A stretch of DNA of 11,414 nt from DASYRX01 sp035253645 (lineage in GTDB: Bacteria; Gemmatimonadota; Gemmatimonadetes; Gemmatimonadales; Gemmatimonadaceae): positions 1 through 11,414 of the forward strand of contig DATFBW010000289.1 of NCBI GenBank assembly GCA_035253645.1, given 5' to 3'. Positions 1 through 8,063 of this stretch are shown here, piece after piece. How positions within the stretch are numbered: the stretch's first letter is position 1; the number at the start of each line of letters is the position of its first letter. The position numbers and the translations under genes are program-made. Below the pieces are notes generated by a model. The model worked only from the letters and a program-made list of their open reading frames with translations. It did no database searches and had not been told where the DNA came from.

Positions 1-1335
1 ACATCACTGATCGCGATCGTTGCGTGGCCTTTGCTGAGCGGCTGCGGACCGTCCTCGACTGATGTCGTCATCGAGACATCCGGCGCCGCGCCGTTGCACG
101 CGGCAATGCAGAACCTCACGAGCGTCATCGTTTACGACATCCTGAATCCGCCACAGGCGAGCCGAGTCTATACGTACAGCAGCATCGCCGCGTATGAGGT
201 CCTGCGACACGGCGATACGACCTATCGCTCCCTTGCGGGCCAGATCAATGGCTTGACTCCTGTCCCGGCGCCGCCTAACGGCGTATCGCTCCCTCTGGCC
301 GGAGTGCACGCCTTCATGCAGGTAGGACGGGCGTTGACATTCTCGCGCGCGCGAATGGATTCGCTGATCGCCGTTATGCACCGTGACGTGCGGCGCCGTA
401 TATCGGACGATCAAGCCAGGCGTTCACTTGTGTATGGCGATTCTGTTGCGCAGCACATCCTCGCTTGGGCTGCCAAGGATCGCTTTCGCGAGTCGCGCGG
501 CCATCCGAAATACACGGTAACAACGACGCCCGGTCGTTGGGTACCGACCCCGCCGGCCTACATGGATGCCGTCGAGCCTAATTGGCAGATGTTACGACCT
601 TTCGTTCTGGATTCCGCTGCGGAATTCCGGCCCGAACCGGCATTTCCGTTCGATACGTCCGCAAACAGTCCGTTCGGCAAAGAAATGCGCGAGGTGTACG
701 ACGTGGGGCGTGCGCTCACGCCAGAGCAGCGGGCGATCGCCGCCTTCTGGGACGGTAACCCCTTCGTTATGCACGTCCAGGGACACACGATGTTCGCCAC
801 GAAGAAAGTCACTCCGGGCGGCCACTGGATGAGCATCGTTAGGATCGCGTCGCAAAAGTCAGGGGCTGGCTTGTTGCAGGTCGCGGAGACCTACGCGCTG
901 ACCGCTATGGCGATGGCGGACGGTTTCATCAGCGCGTGGGAGGAGAAGTATCGGAGCAACGTGATCAGGCCAGAGACCGTGATCAACATGTACGTGGACG
1001 AGGCCTGGACACCGTTGCTGCAAACGCCGCCGTTTCCGGAATACACGAGCGGTCACAGCGTGATCTCAACGGCGGCCGCACAGGTTCTCACGCATCAATT
1101 TGGAGACAACTTCACCTTCATCGATTCGAGCGAGGTCGCTTATGGGGCGACAGCCCGCTCGTTCACGTCCTTTGCCCAAGCAGCTGAAGAAGCTGCGCTG
1201 AGCCGGCTCTACGGCGGCATCCATTACCGGCGCGCGATCGAGCAGGGGAAGATTCAGGGGAAAAGAGTCGGCATGAAGGTGATAGAGCGTGCGCGTACTC
1301 GCCGCGAGACGCGCGTAGCGGCCGTGAGCCAGTAG
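1..1335 (+). CDS. Vanadium-dependent haloperoxidase / PAP2-superfamily lipoprotein (5' end outside window)
   Basis: The reading frame is open from base 1 and begins inside a lipoprotein signal peptide (TSLIAIVAWPLLSGC), whose lipobox LSGC puts the lipidated Cys at 43-45. The true start is therefore a few codons left of the window; the TTG at 31 would destroy the signal and is not the start. The C-terminal half carries the vanadate/phosphate-binding motifs of the haloperoxidase/PAP2 fold in order: Kx6RP (KYRSNVIRP, 946-972), the SGH motif (TSGHS, 1045-1059) with the presumed acid-base His at 1054-1056, and SRx5H (SRLYGGIH, 1201-1224) with the presumed axial vanadate-ligand His at 1222-1224. 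Known members either oxidise halides with H2O2 or hydrolyse phosphate esters; sequence alone does not decide between them. It should be anchored in the envelope, facing periplasm or surface. The next gene starts 4 nt after the stop, implying translational coupling. The 444 visible residues are near full length for bacterial members. Confidence 0.9.
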   Translation, partial: TSLIAIVAWPLLSGCGPSSTDVVIETSGAAPLHAAMQNLTSVIVYDILNPPQASRVYTYSSIAAYEVLRHGDTTYRSLAGQINGLTPVPAPPNGVSLPLAGVHAFMQVGRALTFSRARMDSLIAVMHRDVRRRISDDQARRSLVYGDSVAQHILAWAAKDRFRESRGHPKYTVTTTPGRWVPTPPAYMDAVEPNWQMLRPFVLDSAAEFRPEPAFPFDTSANSPFGKEMREVYDVGRALTPEQRAIAAFWDGNPFVMHVQGHTMFATKKVTPGGHWMSIVRIASQKSGAGLLQVAETYALTAMAMADGFISAWEEKYRSNVIRPETVINMYVDEAWTPLLQTPPFPEYTSGHSVISTAAAQVLTHQFGDNFTFIDSSEVAYGATARSFTSFAQAAEEAALSRLYGGIHYRRAIEQGKIQGKRVGMKVIERARTRRETRVAAVSQ

Positions 1336-1339
1336 CTGC

Positions 1340-4300
1340 GTGCGCACGAGGCACACGCGCCGGCGTGTCCTGGCACTAACGCTCGCGGGCGTCGCGTGCG
1401 GGGAGATGCCTAACGGGGGAGCAGCACCCCTCTTCGAGTTTCTGTCACCAGAAGCGACCGGCATCACGTTCGTCAACGAGCTGCCGCAGCCCGATCGTCC
1501 CGAGTTCAACATCCTGAACTACCTGTATTACTACAACGGCGGTGGCGTCGCTGTAGGCGATGTCGACAACGATGGGTTTCAGGATCTCTACTTCTCGGCC
1601 AACCTCGGCAGCAATCGGCTCTATCGGAATAAAGGGAACTACACGTTCGAAGACATAACGGAGCGTGCCGGCGTACCCGGACCATCTGGCTGGAAAGCCG
1701 GGGTGACCATGGCCGATGTCAACGGTGACAGACATATCGACATCTATGTCTCCGCCGTCAGTCACCTAACGATGCAGGGGCGGAACATCCTCTACGTCAA
1801 CAACGGAAATGCCACCTTTACCGATCGCACCGCGGAATTCGGCCTGGATTTCGCCGGCTATTCCACGCAGGCGGCGTTCTTCGATTACGACAGCGATGGC
1901 GATCTGGACATGTACCTGTTGAATCACGCCACGCATACCGAACGTGCGATAGGAGTCGCGACGCGGCGCGATGTGCGCGATGCGAAAGGCGGTGATCGCT
2001 TATACCGCAACGACGGCAAGCGCTTCACCGATGTGAGTGGCGCTGCCGGAATTCACGGAGGTATCGACGGTTTTGGCCTCGGCGTCGTTGCGAGCGACTT
2101 CAACCTCGATGGCTGCCCTGACATTTACGTCGCGAACGACTTTCAGGAAAACGATTTTCTCTATGTCAACAATTGCGACGGTACATTCGTCGAAGGGCTG
2201 TCCCACGCGATGCCGCATACGAGCCGGTTTTCGATGGGCGTTGATGCCGCCGATTTCAATAACGATGGCCGGAGCGACCTGTTCGTCGCCGACATGCTTC
2301 CTGAGCGCGAGGAGATTCTCAAAACGTCCGCGAGCTCCGAGAGCTACAACCTCTTTCAACTGCGATTGCGTGCCGGGTACCACCCCCAGTACGCTCGCAA
2401 TACGCTGCAGCTCAACCGTGGAGTGGGGCGCTTCAGCGATCTCGCGTATTTGGCCGGCGTGTCCGCAACTGACTGGAGCTGGGCTCCGCTTTTCGCGGAC
2501 CTGGACAACGATGGGTGGAAGGATCTCTTTGTCACCAGCGGTATTTACAGAAGGCCTAACGATCTCGATTACATCAATTTCGTCGGAAATGAGGCTGTGC
2601 AGGCTTCGCTCGCCAAAGGGATCAAGAAGGCCGATCTCGCGTTGCTGGAGCGCATGCCACAGATCCCGTTGACGAACCGTGTGTATCGCAATAACGGCGA
2701 TCTCACGTTCAGCGATAAGGTCCAGGCCTGGGGGCTCACGCAGCCGGGCTTCGCCAACGGCGCCGCGTATGTGGATCTCAACAATACCGGCGTGCTCGAC
2801 CTCGTTGTGAACAGGATCAACGCGCCAGCGGCGGTCTATCGCAACCACGCACGTGCGCTGGCCGAGAATTCGTACCTAACGGTGCAGCTCCGCGGGGGCG
2901 CAGGGAATACGTCGGGGATTGGCGCGCGGGTTAGCGTCACGCATGGTGGCCTCACACAAATTCTCGAGCAAATGCCGACGCGCGGTTTTCAGTCATCTGT
3001 AGATCCACGCCTGCATTTTGGACTGGGGCAAGCGACCGCAATCGATTCCCTGACTGTGTTGTGGCCGGATCGCCGGCATCAAGTGCTGCGCAACGTGACG
3101 GCCAATCGCACCCTGACGCTGTGGCAGGATAGCGCGCGAGGGAAGGTCGACCTGTCGGTATCGGATAAACCTGTTGGCCTTCCATGGCTAGAGGACGTCA
3201 CCAAGGAAGCAGACGACGTTAGGCACGCGGAAAACGACTTTCTCGACTTCAATCGTGAACCGCTGATGCCGCACGTCCTATCGACTGAAGGCCCGGCGCT
3301 TGCTGTCGGCGATGTCAACGGCGACGAGCTGGATGACATCTTCATTGGCGGCGCGAAATGGCAAGCTGGCCGGCTCCTCGTGCAAGGTCGCAACGGGACG
3401 TTCCACCAGGCAAAAGTTCCCGCGTTAGGCGCTGATAGCCTCGCCGAGGACGTCGATGCGGCTTTCTTCGATGCGGATGGGGACAACGACCTGGATCTTT
3501 ACGTCGTCAGCGGCGGGAACGAGTTCTGGGGTGAGTCGGATGCACTGCGCGACCGGCTGTATCTGAACGATGGACGCGGCGGCTTCACGCGATCCGTGGA
3601 GCGGCTGCCGGTTGGGTTCGCGAATGGATCGTGCGTGGCGGCTGGAGACTTCGACGCTGATGGGGACGTGGACCTGTTCGTCGGAGGGCGGGTGGTCGCC
3701 CGTGCCTATGGAGTTGCTCCTCGCAGCCGCCTACTCGAAAACGACGGCGGTTACTTCCGCGACGTGACGGCCGAGAAGGCGCCGCAGCTTTCCAACGTCG
3801 GTATGGTCACGGCGGCGGCTTGGTTCGATAGCGAACGTGATGGCGCGCTCGAGCTGGCGGTTGTCGGTGAGTGGATGCCGGTTCGGATCTTCCAACGAGC
3901 AAATGGCCGGTTTGTGGATCGCACGGCCGATGTGGGGCTGGCTGGGACGGAAGGATGGTGGAATAGCATCAGCGTGGCGGATCTCAATGCGGACGGCCAC
4001 GCGGACCTGTTACTGGGCAACCTGGGTCTCAATTCCTATATCCGCGCTTCGCCTAACGAGCCGGCGCAGCTTTACGTCAAGGACTTCGGCAACACGGGTT
4101 CGCTCAAGCAAGTGCTCACTTTCTATAAGGGTGGTGTGAGCTACCCTCTCGCCGGCCGCGACGACCTGGTGCGTCTCGTGCCCCCGCTGCGCAGCAAATA
4201 TCCGAGTTATGCCGCGTTCGGGGCGAGCAGGTACGAGGACATCTTCACCGCCGCGGAGCGAGCGCAAGCCACACGGCTGGAGGCACGTATGTTCGCCAGC

Positions 4301-4714
4301 GCCATGGCGCTCAGTTCCGGCGAGGGGCAGTTCATCATGCGCGCGTTGCCGCACGAGGCGCAATTCGCGCCTGTATTCGCGTCGCTGGTACGGGATCTGG
4401 ACGGCGACGGGAATGTGGACATCCTTTTGGGCGGCAATTTCCATGGCGTGCAGCCCATTCTCGGGCGATACGATGCGAGCTACGGGACGCTCCTTCGCGG
4501 CACGGGTAGTGGACAGTACGCAGCCGTCGATCTCGGCCAGCAGGGTGTGGTGCTAGCCGGCCAGGTCCGCGACATCGAGAATGTGCGGCACGCAAGTGGG
4601 GCGCACGTCATCGCGGTCGCACAGAATGACGGCCCGCTTCTGTTGGTTCGAGCAGCGCGCGCAGCTAGGGCAGTGTCGACGAAAGGCATCGTAGCATCCG
4701 GTTATCGGCGTTAG
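1340..4714 (+). CDS. FG-GAP/VCBS repeat protein with central ASPIC/UnbV domain (CRTAC1-like), predicted lipoprotein
   Basis: A 1124-residue exported protein. The GTG at 1340 is the first possible start after an in-frame TGA at 1325-1327, and only it keeps the signal peptide (MRTRHTRRRVLALTLAGVAC, Cys20). No clear Shine-Dalgarno is seen, fitting coupling to the gene 4 nt upstream. Thirteen Asp-rich calcium-type loops (DxDxDG-like) begin near residues 74, 126, 182, 253, 305, 387, 479, then 658, 711, 770, 830, 881 and 1019; those at 479 (DLNNTG) and 830 (DSERDG) are degenerate. The first seven and last six probably form two beta-propellers. Between them, residues about 507-592 match ASPIC/UnbV (GIGARV, then LHFGLG, then LTVLWPD). 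Such proteins often sit with outer-membrane uptake genes in Bacteroidota; their biochemical role is unknown, so ligand or glycan binding is only a guess. The ATG at 1406 is a poorer start because it removes the signal. The stop codon TAG lies inside a copy of the GCCTAACG repeat. Confidence 0.9.
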   Translation: MRTRHTRRRVLALTLAGVACGEMPNGGAAPLFEFLSPEATGITFVNELPQPDRPEFNILNYLYYYNGGGVAVGDVDNDGFQDLYFSANLGSNRLYRNKGNYTFEDITERAGVPGPSGWKAGVTMADVNGDRHIDIYVSAVSHLTMQGRNILYVNNGNATFTDRTAEFGLDFAGYSTQAAFFDYDSDGDLDMYLLNHATHTERAIGVATRRDVRDAKGGDRLYRNDGKRFTDVSGAAGIHGGIDGFGLGVVASDFNLDGCPDIYVANDFQENDFLYVNNCDGTFVEGLSHAMPHTSRFSMGVDAADFNNDGRSDLFVADMLPEREEILKTSASSESYNLFQLRLRAGYHPQYARNTLQLNRGVGRFSDLAYLAGVSATDWSWAPLFADLDNDGWKDLFVTSGIYRRPNDLDYINFVGNEAVQASLAKGIKKADLALLERMPQIPLTNRVYRNNGDLTFSDKVQAWGLTQPGFANGAAYVDLNNTGVLDLVVNRINAPAAVYRNHARALAENSYLTVQLRGGAGNTSGIGARVSVTHGGLTQILEQMPTRGFQSSVDPRLHFGLGQATAIDSLTVLWPDRRHQVLRNVTANRTLTLWQDSARGKVDLSVSDKPVGLPWLEDVTKEADDVRHAENDFLDFNREPLMPHVLSTEGPALAVGDVNGDELDDIFIGGAKWQAGRLLVQGRNGTFHQAKVPALGADSLAEDVDAAFFDADGDNDLDLYVVSGGNEFWGESDALRDRLYLNDGRGGFTRSVERLPVGFANGSCVAAGDFDADGDVDLFVGGRVVARAYGVAPRSRLLENDGGYFRDVTAEKAPQLSNVGMVTAAAWFDSERDGALELAVVGEWMPVRIFQRANGRFVDRTADVGLAGTEGWWNSISVADLNADGHADLLLGNLGLNSYIRASPNEPAQLYVKDFGNTGSLKQVLTFYKGGVSYPLAGRDDLVRLVPPLRSKYPSYAAFGASRYEDIFTAAERAQATRLEARMFASAMALSSGEGQFIMRALPHEAQFAPVFASLVRDLDGDGNVDILLGGNFHGVQPILGRYDASYGTLLRGTGSGQYAAVDLGQQGVVLAGQVRDIENVRHASGAHVIAVAQNDGPLLLVRAARAARAVSTKGIVASGYRR

Positions 4715-4722
4715 GCATCGGC

Positions 4723-4735
4723 GGCGGCGACCGCC
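4723..4735 (+). other. Small GC-rich hairpin in the intergenic gap
   Basis: GGCGG-CGA-CCGCC forms a perfect 5-bp stem with a 3-nt loop in the 49-nt gap between the propeller gene and the symporter gene, followed by a pyrimidine-rich run (CTCTCCCCTCCC) rather than a T-tract. It could stabilise or process the mRNA between an exported-protein cistron and a membrane-protein cistron. With no U-tract it is not a convincing terminator, and a stem this short can arise by chance in GC-rich DNA. Confidence 0.25.
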
Positions 4736-4753
4736 CTCTCCCCTCCCACGATA

Positions 4754-4757
4754 GAGG
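4754..4757 (+). promoter_or_regulatory. Ribosome binding site of the symporter gene
   Basis: GAGG lies 6 nt before the ATG at 4764. This supports that ATG and independent initiation after the 49-nt gap. Confidence 0.6.
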
Positions 4758-4763
4758 CGCCAC

Positions 4764-6392
4764 ATGAATAGCAACCTGGCGGCGTTGGACTGGATGGTGA
4801 TCGCGCTGTACTTCATCATCACGTTCGGAGTCGCGATCTACGCCACCATGCGGGAGCGCGCCGCGAAGCAGACATCGGCGCAGTATTTCCTCGCTGGCCG
4901 CGACGCCGGTTGGTTTCTCGTCGGAGGATCGCTCTTCGCGTCCAACATCGGCTCCGAGCACCTCGTCGGCCTGGCCGGTACCGGTGCGGCGAGCGGCGTG
5001 GCAGTCGCTCAGTTCGAGATCCTGGCTTCGCTCATCCTCCTGCTGCTCGGCTGGCTGTTCGTTCCGTTCTACCTAACGAGCAAGGTCTTCACGATGCCCG
5101 AGTTCCTGGAGCGGCGATATTCAACAGGGGCGCGCTGGTATCTCGCAGTCATCTCTATCATCGGCTATGTGCTCACGAAGATCTCTGTGACGATCGCAGC
5201 GGGCGGCATCGTCTTCGAGGCGCTCATGGGGATCGACTTTTGGACCGGAGCGCTCGTCGTCGTGGTCGTGACGGGCATCTATACGATCTTCGGTGGACTG
5301 CGCGCGGTGCTTTACACGGACCTGATGCAGATGTTCGTGCTGATCGGGGGAGCGATCGCAGTCACTCTGGTGGGATTGTCGAGCATCGGTGGCTGGGACG
5401 GGCTTCGGAGCCAGGTTGGCCCGGGTTTTATGAGCATGTGGAAACCCATGTCGGATCCCAACTTTCCCTGGACCGGTATTCTTTTTGGCGCGCCCATACT
5501 CGGTATTTGGTACTGGTGTACCGACCAGTTCATCGTGCAACGCGTGCTTGCGGCGAAGAATCAGGATCACGCGAGACGCGGGACGATCTTCGCGGGCTAT
5601 TTGAAGGTGCTGCCTCTCTTCATCTTCGTGCTTCCCGGGCTCATCGCATATGTCCTGGCGCAGCAGGGCCGCCTAACGCTGGCGAACCCCGATCAAGCGC
5701 TGCCCACTCTCGTCGCGTCGCTTTTGCCCGTCGGCCTGCGCGGGCTCGTCGTCGCGGGCCTCTTGGCCGCGCTCATGAGCTCCTTATCATCGGTGTTCAA
5801 CTCGACATCGACGCTTCTCACGATCGACGTGTATCGCAAGCTCAAGCCGGACACCTCGGAGCGCGCCCTGGTGTTGTTTGGCCAGGGGGCCACGGCCGTG
5901 CTCGTTGCGCTCGGTCTTTTGTGGATTCCGTTGATGAAGCTCGTGTCGGGTCAACTCTATCAGTACCTGCAAAGTGTACAGGCGTACATCGCACCTCCCA
6001 TCGCAGCCGTGTTTTTGTTAGGCATACTTTGGCGGCGCCTCAATGCGACGGGTGCGATGGCGGCGCTGATCACCGGTTTCGTTCTCGGCATGGGTCGGCT
6101 GATTGCCGAACTGGGCAAGCAAGGCCTTTCCGGAGCGCTCCGTACCTATGCGGATATCAACTTTTTACACTTCGCGGTGCTCCTCTTTATTGTGTGTAGT
6201 TTCGTACTCGTCGTCGTGAGTCTCATGACACCTCCTCCCCCGGCTGAAAAGGTGGAAGGGCTCACCTTCGCGCGCGCGCCGGCGGGCGCCATCACCGAGC
6301 CGTCGGGGGCTCCAACAACAAAGCGCAGGGATATGTTGCTGAGCTTCGGGTTGATCCTCTGCGTTCTGGCCGTGTGGTTGTACTTCTCATGA
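4764..6392 (+). CDS. Sodium:solute symporter (SSS family), SGLT-type sugar transporter
   Basis: A 542-residue inner-membrane protein with hydrophobic segments throughout, from an N-terminal helix (residues about 9-27) to a last helix at the extreme C-terminus; about 14 helices are expected from the family and length. It is strikingly close to animal SGLT: GGSLFASNIGSEHLVGLAG (54-72), WYWCTDQ (249-255), and the Na+-site helix SSLSSVFNSTST (339-350). Positions matching the sugar-contacting residues I recall for human SGLT1 are kept: Asn61, His66, Glu85, Tyr250/Trp251 and Gln403 (YLQS, before APPIAAVFLLGILWRR), with the same 5- and 19-residue spacings between Asn, His and Glu. It should co-transport Na+ with a hexose such as glucose or galactose. 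Lying directly before trehalase and an alpha-glucan hydrolase, it probably imports the glucose they release. Exact substrate is inferred; myo-inositol or another polyol is possible. Confidence 0.95.
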   Translation: MNSNLAALDWMVIALYFIITFGVAIYATMRERAAKQTSAQYFLAGRDAGWFLVGGSLFASNIGSEHLVGLAGTGAASGVAVAQFEILASLILLLLGWLFVPFYLTSKVFTMPEFLERRYSTGARWYLAVISIIGYVLTKISVTIAAGGIVFEALMGIDFWTGALVVVVVTGIYTIFGGLRAVLYTDLMQMFVLIGGAIAVTLVGLSSIGGWDGLRSQVGPGFMSMWKPMSDPNFPWTGILFGAPILGIWYWCTDQFIVQRVLAAKNQDHARRGTIFAGYLKVLPLFIFVLPGLIAYVLAQQGRLTLANPDQALPTLVASLLPVGLRGLVVAGLLAALMSSLSSVFNSTSTLLTIDVYRKLKPDTSERALVLFGQGATAVLVALGLLWIPLMKLVSGQLYQYLQSVQAYIAPPIAAVFLLGILWRRLNATGAMAALITGFVLGMGRLIAELGKQGLSGALRTYADINFLHFAVLLFIVCSFVLVVVSLMTPPPPAEKVEGLTFARAPAGAITEPSGAPTTKRRDMLLSFGLILCVLAVWLYFS

Positions 6393-6399
6393 TGTCGTT

Positions 6400-6405
6400 A
6401 GGCGG
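6400..6405 (+). promoter_or_regulatory. Ribosome binding site that decides the trehalase start
   Basis: AGGCGG lies 8 nt before ATG 6414, a normal distance, but only 2 nt or less from the in-frame GTG at 6405, which it overlaps. The ATG is therefore the better start. The AGG comes from a copy of the GCCTAACG repeat (CGTTAGGC, 6396-6403). Confidence 0.55.
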
Positions 6406-6413
6406 TGCGTAAC

Positions 6414-8063
6414 ATGCTGTGGCGGTTGCGTTCTGGCGTCAGCTTGTGTGTCGTCCTGGCGCTTGCATGTCGGTCGGGTGGAAATCCGCCCGGTGATATT
6501 TCCCTGGCTCGCGCGCCGTACGATCCCGCGCGGGACCTGGGGGCACTCTTTCACGACGTGCAAGTCGCCAGGCTGTTCCCTGACTCAAAAACATTCGTGG
6601 ACGCGCGCGCCCTGCGTCCGGCTGCGGAAGTACGCGCTCGTTATGCGGACGAGAAGGGTGCACCGGGTTTCGATCTGCGCGCGTTCGTAAACAGGCATTT
6701 CCAGCAGCCGCAGGCCGCCGGTGCGGATTTTCGGGCCGACACCTCGCGGACGATGGAGCAGCATATCCGCGCGCTGTGGCCGGCTCTGACGCGTCAGCCG
6801 GATCGCGTGGACTCCCTCTCGTCATTGGTACCGCTGCCCGACGCGTACATCGTCCCGGGCGGGCGGTTTCGCGAGGTCTATTACTGGGATTCGTATTTCA
6901 CGATGCTTGGCCTCATCCAAAGCGGCCGGCCAGACCTCGTGCGCAACATGCTCGACAACTTTGCGCACCTCATCAGAACCATCGGCCACATCCCTAACGG
7001 GAACCGCAGCTACTATCTGAGTCGGAGCCAGCCTCCGTATTTCGCGGCGATGGTCGGACTGTATGCTCAGGCTACAGATACGGGCCGCGCCTTGGCATTT
7101 CTGGATGCCATGGAGAGGGAGCACGCGTTCTGGATGGACGGCGCGGATCGCCTGCGGCCGGGGTCGGCGTACCGGCGTGTCGTTAGGCTTCCGGACGGGT
7201 CGCTCCTGAACCGTTATTGGGATGATCGTCCAGAGCCGCGCCCTGAATCGTATCGCGAGGACTACGAGCTTGGCCGGCGCCTGCCCGCGAACCAGCGGCA
7301 GGCTTTGTTTCGAAATATTCGAGCGACCGCTGAAAGCGGCTGGGATTTTTCGAGTCGATGGATGCGGGATCCCGCGGATCTCCGGTCGCTCGAAACGACG
7401 GCGCTCGCACCGGTCGATCTCAACAGTCTCCTCTATCACGCAGAACGAACGATTGCGTCGTTTCGGGCATTTCGCCGGGGAGTGGGTGACTCGCTTGCGG
7501 CTGTAAGCTGGTCGCGCCAGGCGGAAGCGCGGCGCCGAGCCGTGCAGACGCATTCCTACGACACGAGCGGATTCTTTTTCGATGTTCGCTGGCGAACCGG
7601 CGCTCGCGTTACGGATCGGCCAACTCTCGCCGCCTCGTCAGCGCTCTATTTCGAAGTCGCCACGCCGGAGCAGGGGCGAGCTACCGCTGATCGCCTCGGC
7701 CGCGACTTCCTGCGCACCGGGGGGTTTGTCACGACGCTCATCGCATCCGGTCAGCAGTGGGATTCACCTAACGGGTGGCCACCGCTGCAATGGCTCACCA
7801 TCATGGGCGTGCAGCGCTATGGCCGGAGCGACCTGGCCGATCGCGCCAGAGCGCACTGGCTGAGCGTAAACCGGCGCATCTATCGCCTAACGGGAAAGAT
7901 GACCGAGAAGTATGACGTGGTCGACCTCAGTCGTCCGGCGGGTGGAGGGGAATATCCAACGCAGGACGGCTTCGGATGGACGAATGGCGTCGCATTGGCG
8001 TTGGCGGCCCAGGAGCCTCGTATCGGTGCAGTGCCCCTGCGTCAACTCGAGAAGGTCAAATGA
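6414..8063 (+). CDS. Trehalase, glycoside hydrolase family 37, predicted lipoprotein
   Basis: Hydrolyses alpha,alpha-trehalose to two glucose with inversion. Both classical trehalase signatures are intact: PGGRFREVYYWDSY (residues 148-161) and QWDSPNGWPP (448-457). The presumed catalytic acid is Asp311 in GWDFSSRW and the catalytic base Glu498 in EKYDVVD, nearly the same numbering as E. coli trehalase (Asp312, Glu496). The Gly-rich lid GGGEYPTQDGFGWTNGV follows. The N-terminus MLWRLRSGVSLCVVLALAC is a signal peptide ending in a lipobox-like ALAC (Cys19), so the enzyme should be anchored in the envelope rather than freely periplasmic like TreA; the lipobox is not the strict consensus. At 549 residues it matches the family. 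I chose ATG 6414 over GTG 6405 from Shine-Dalgarno spacing. Its stop overlaps the next start (ATGA). Glucose produced would suit the upstream SGLT-like symporter. Confidence 0.96.
   Translation: MLWRLRSGVSLCVVLALACRSGGNPPGDISLARAPYDPARDLGALFHDVQVARLFPDSKTFVDARALRPAAEVRARYADEKGAPGFDLRAFVNRHFQQPQAAGADFRADTSRTMEQHIRALWPALTRQPDRVDSLSSLVPLPDAYIVPGGRFREVYYWDSYFTMLGLIQSGRPDLVRNMLDNFAHLIRTIGHIPNGNRSYYLSRSQPPYFAAMVGLYAQATDTGRALAFLDAMEREHAFWMDGADRLRPGSAYRRVVRLPDGSLLNRYWDDRPEPRPESYREDYELGRRLPANQRQALFRNIRATAESGWDFSSRWMRDPADLRSLETTALAPVDLNSLLYHAERTIASFRAFRRGVGDSLAAVSWSRQAEARRRAVQTHSYDTSGFFFDVRWRTGARVTDRPTLAASSALYFEVATPEQGRATADRLGRDFLRTGGFVTTLIASGQQWDSPNGWPPLQWLTIMGVQRYGRSDLADRARAHWLSVNRRIYRLTGKMTEKYDVVDLSRPAGGGEYPTQDGFGWTNGVALALAAQEPRIGAVPLRQLEKVK

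Noticed and set aside
31..33. TTG as start of the haloperoxidase-like gene
   Set aside because: The frame is open to base 1 and the preceding residues complete a lipoprotein signal peptide, so the gene simply continues beyond the window.
1376..1383. Further octamer-like sites such as CACTAACG here, GACTAACG at 9482 and GGTTAGCG near 2930
   Set aside because: They lack the CCTAAC/GTTAGG core; near matches of this degree are expected by chance and were not counted.
2000..2848. Long open frame on the - strand (282 codons) inside the propeller gene
   Set aside because: It is antisense to a clear FG-GAP gene whose Asp-loop repeats run through the whole span, has no recognisable domain, and is the kind of mirror frame GC-rich codon bias produces.
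4910..6199. 429-codon open frame on + overlapping the symporter gene
   Set aside because: It is the +1-type shadow of the SSS frame: Arg/His-rich low-complexity translation, no domain, while the SSS frame shows conserved motifs from end to end.
7976..8059. N-terminal extension of the amylase starting inside the trehalase gene
   Set aside because: The extension would bury a clear lipoprotein signal peptide; the ATG at 8060 has a Shine-Dalgarno and the typical ATGA overlap.
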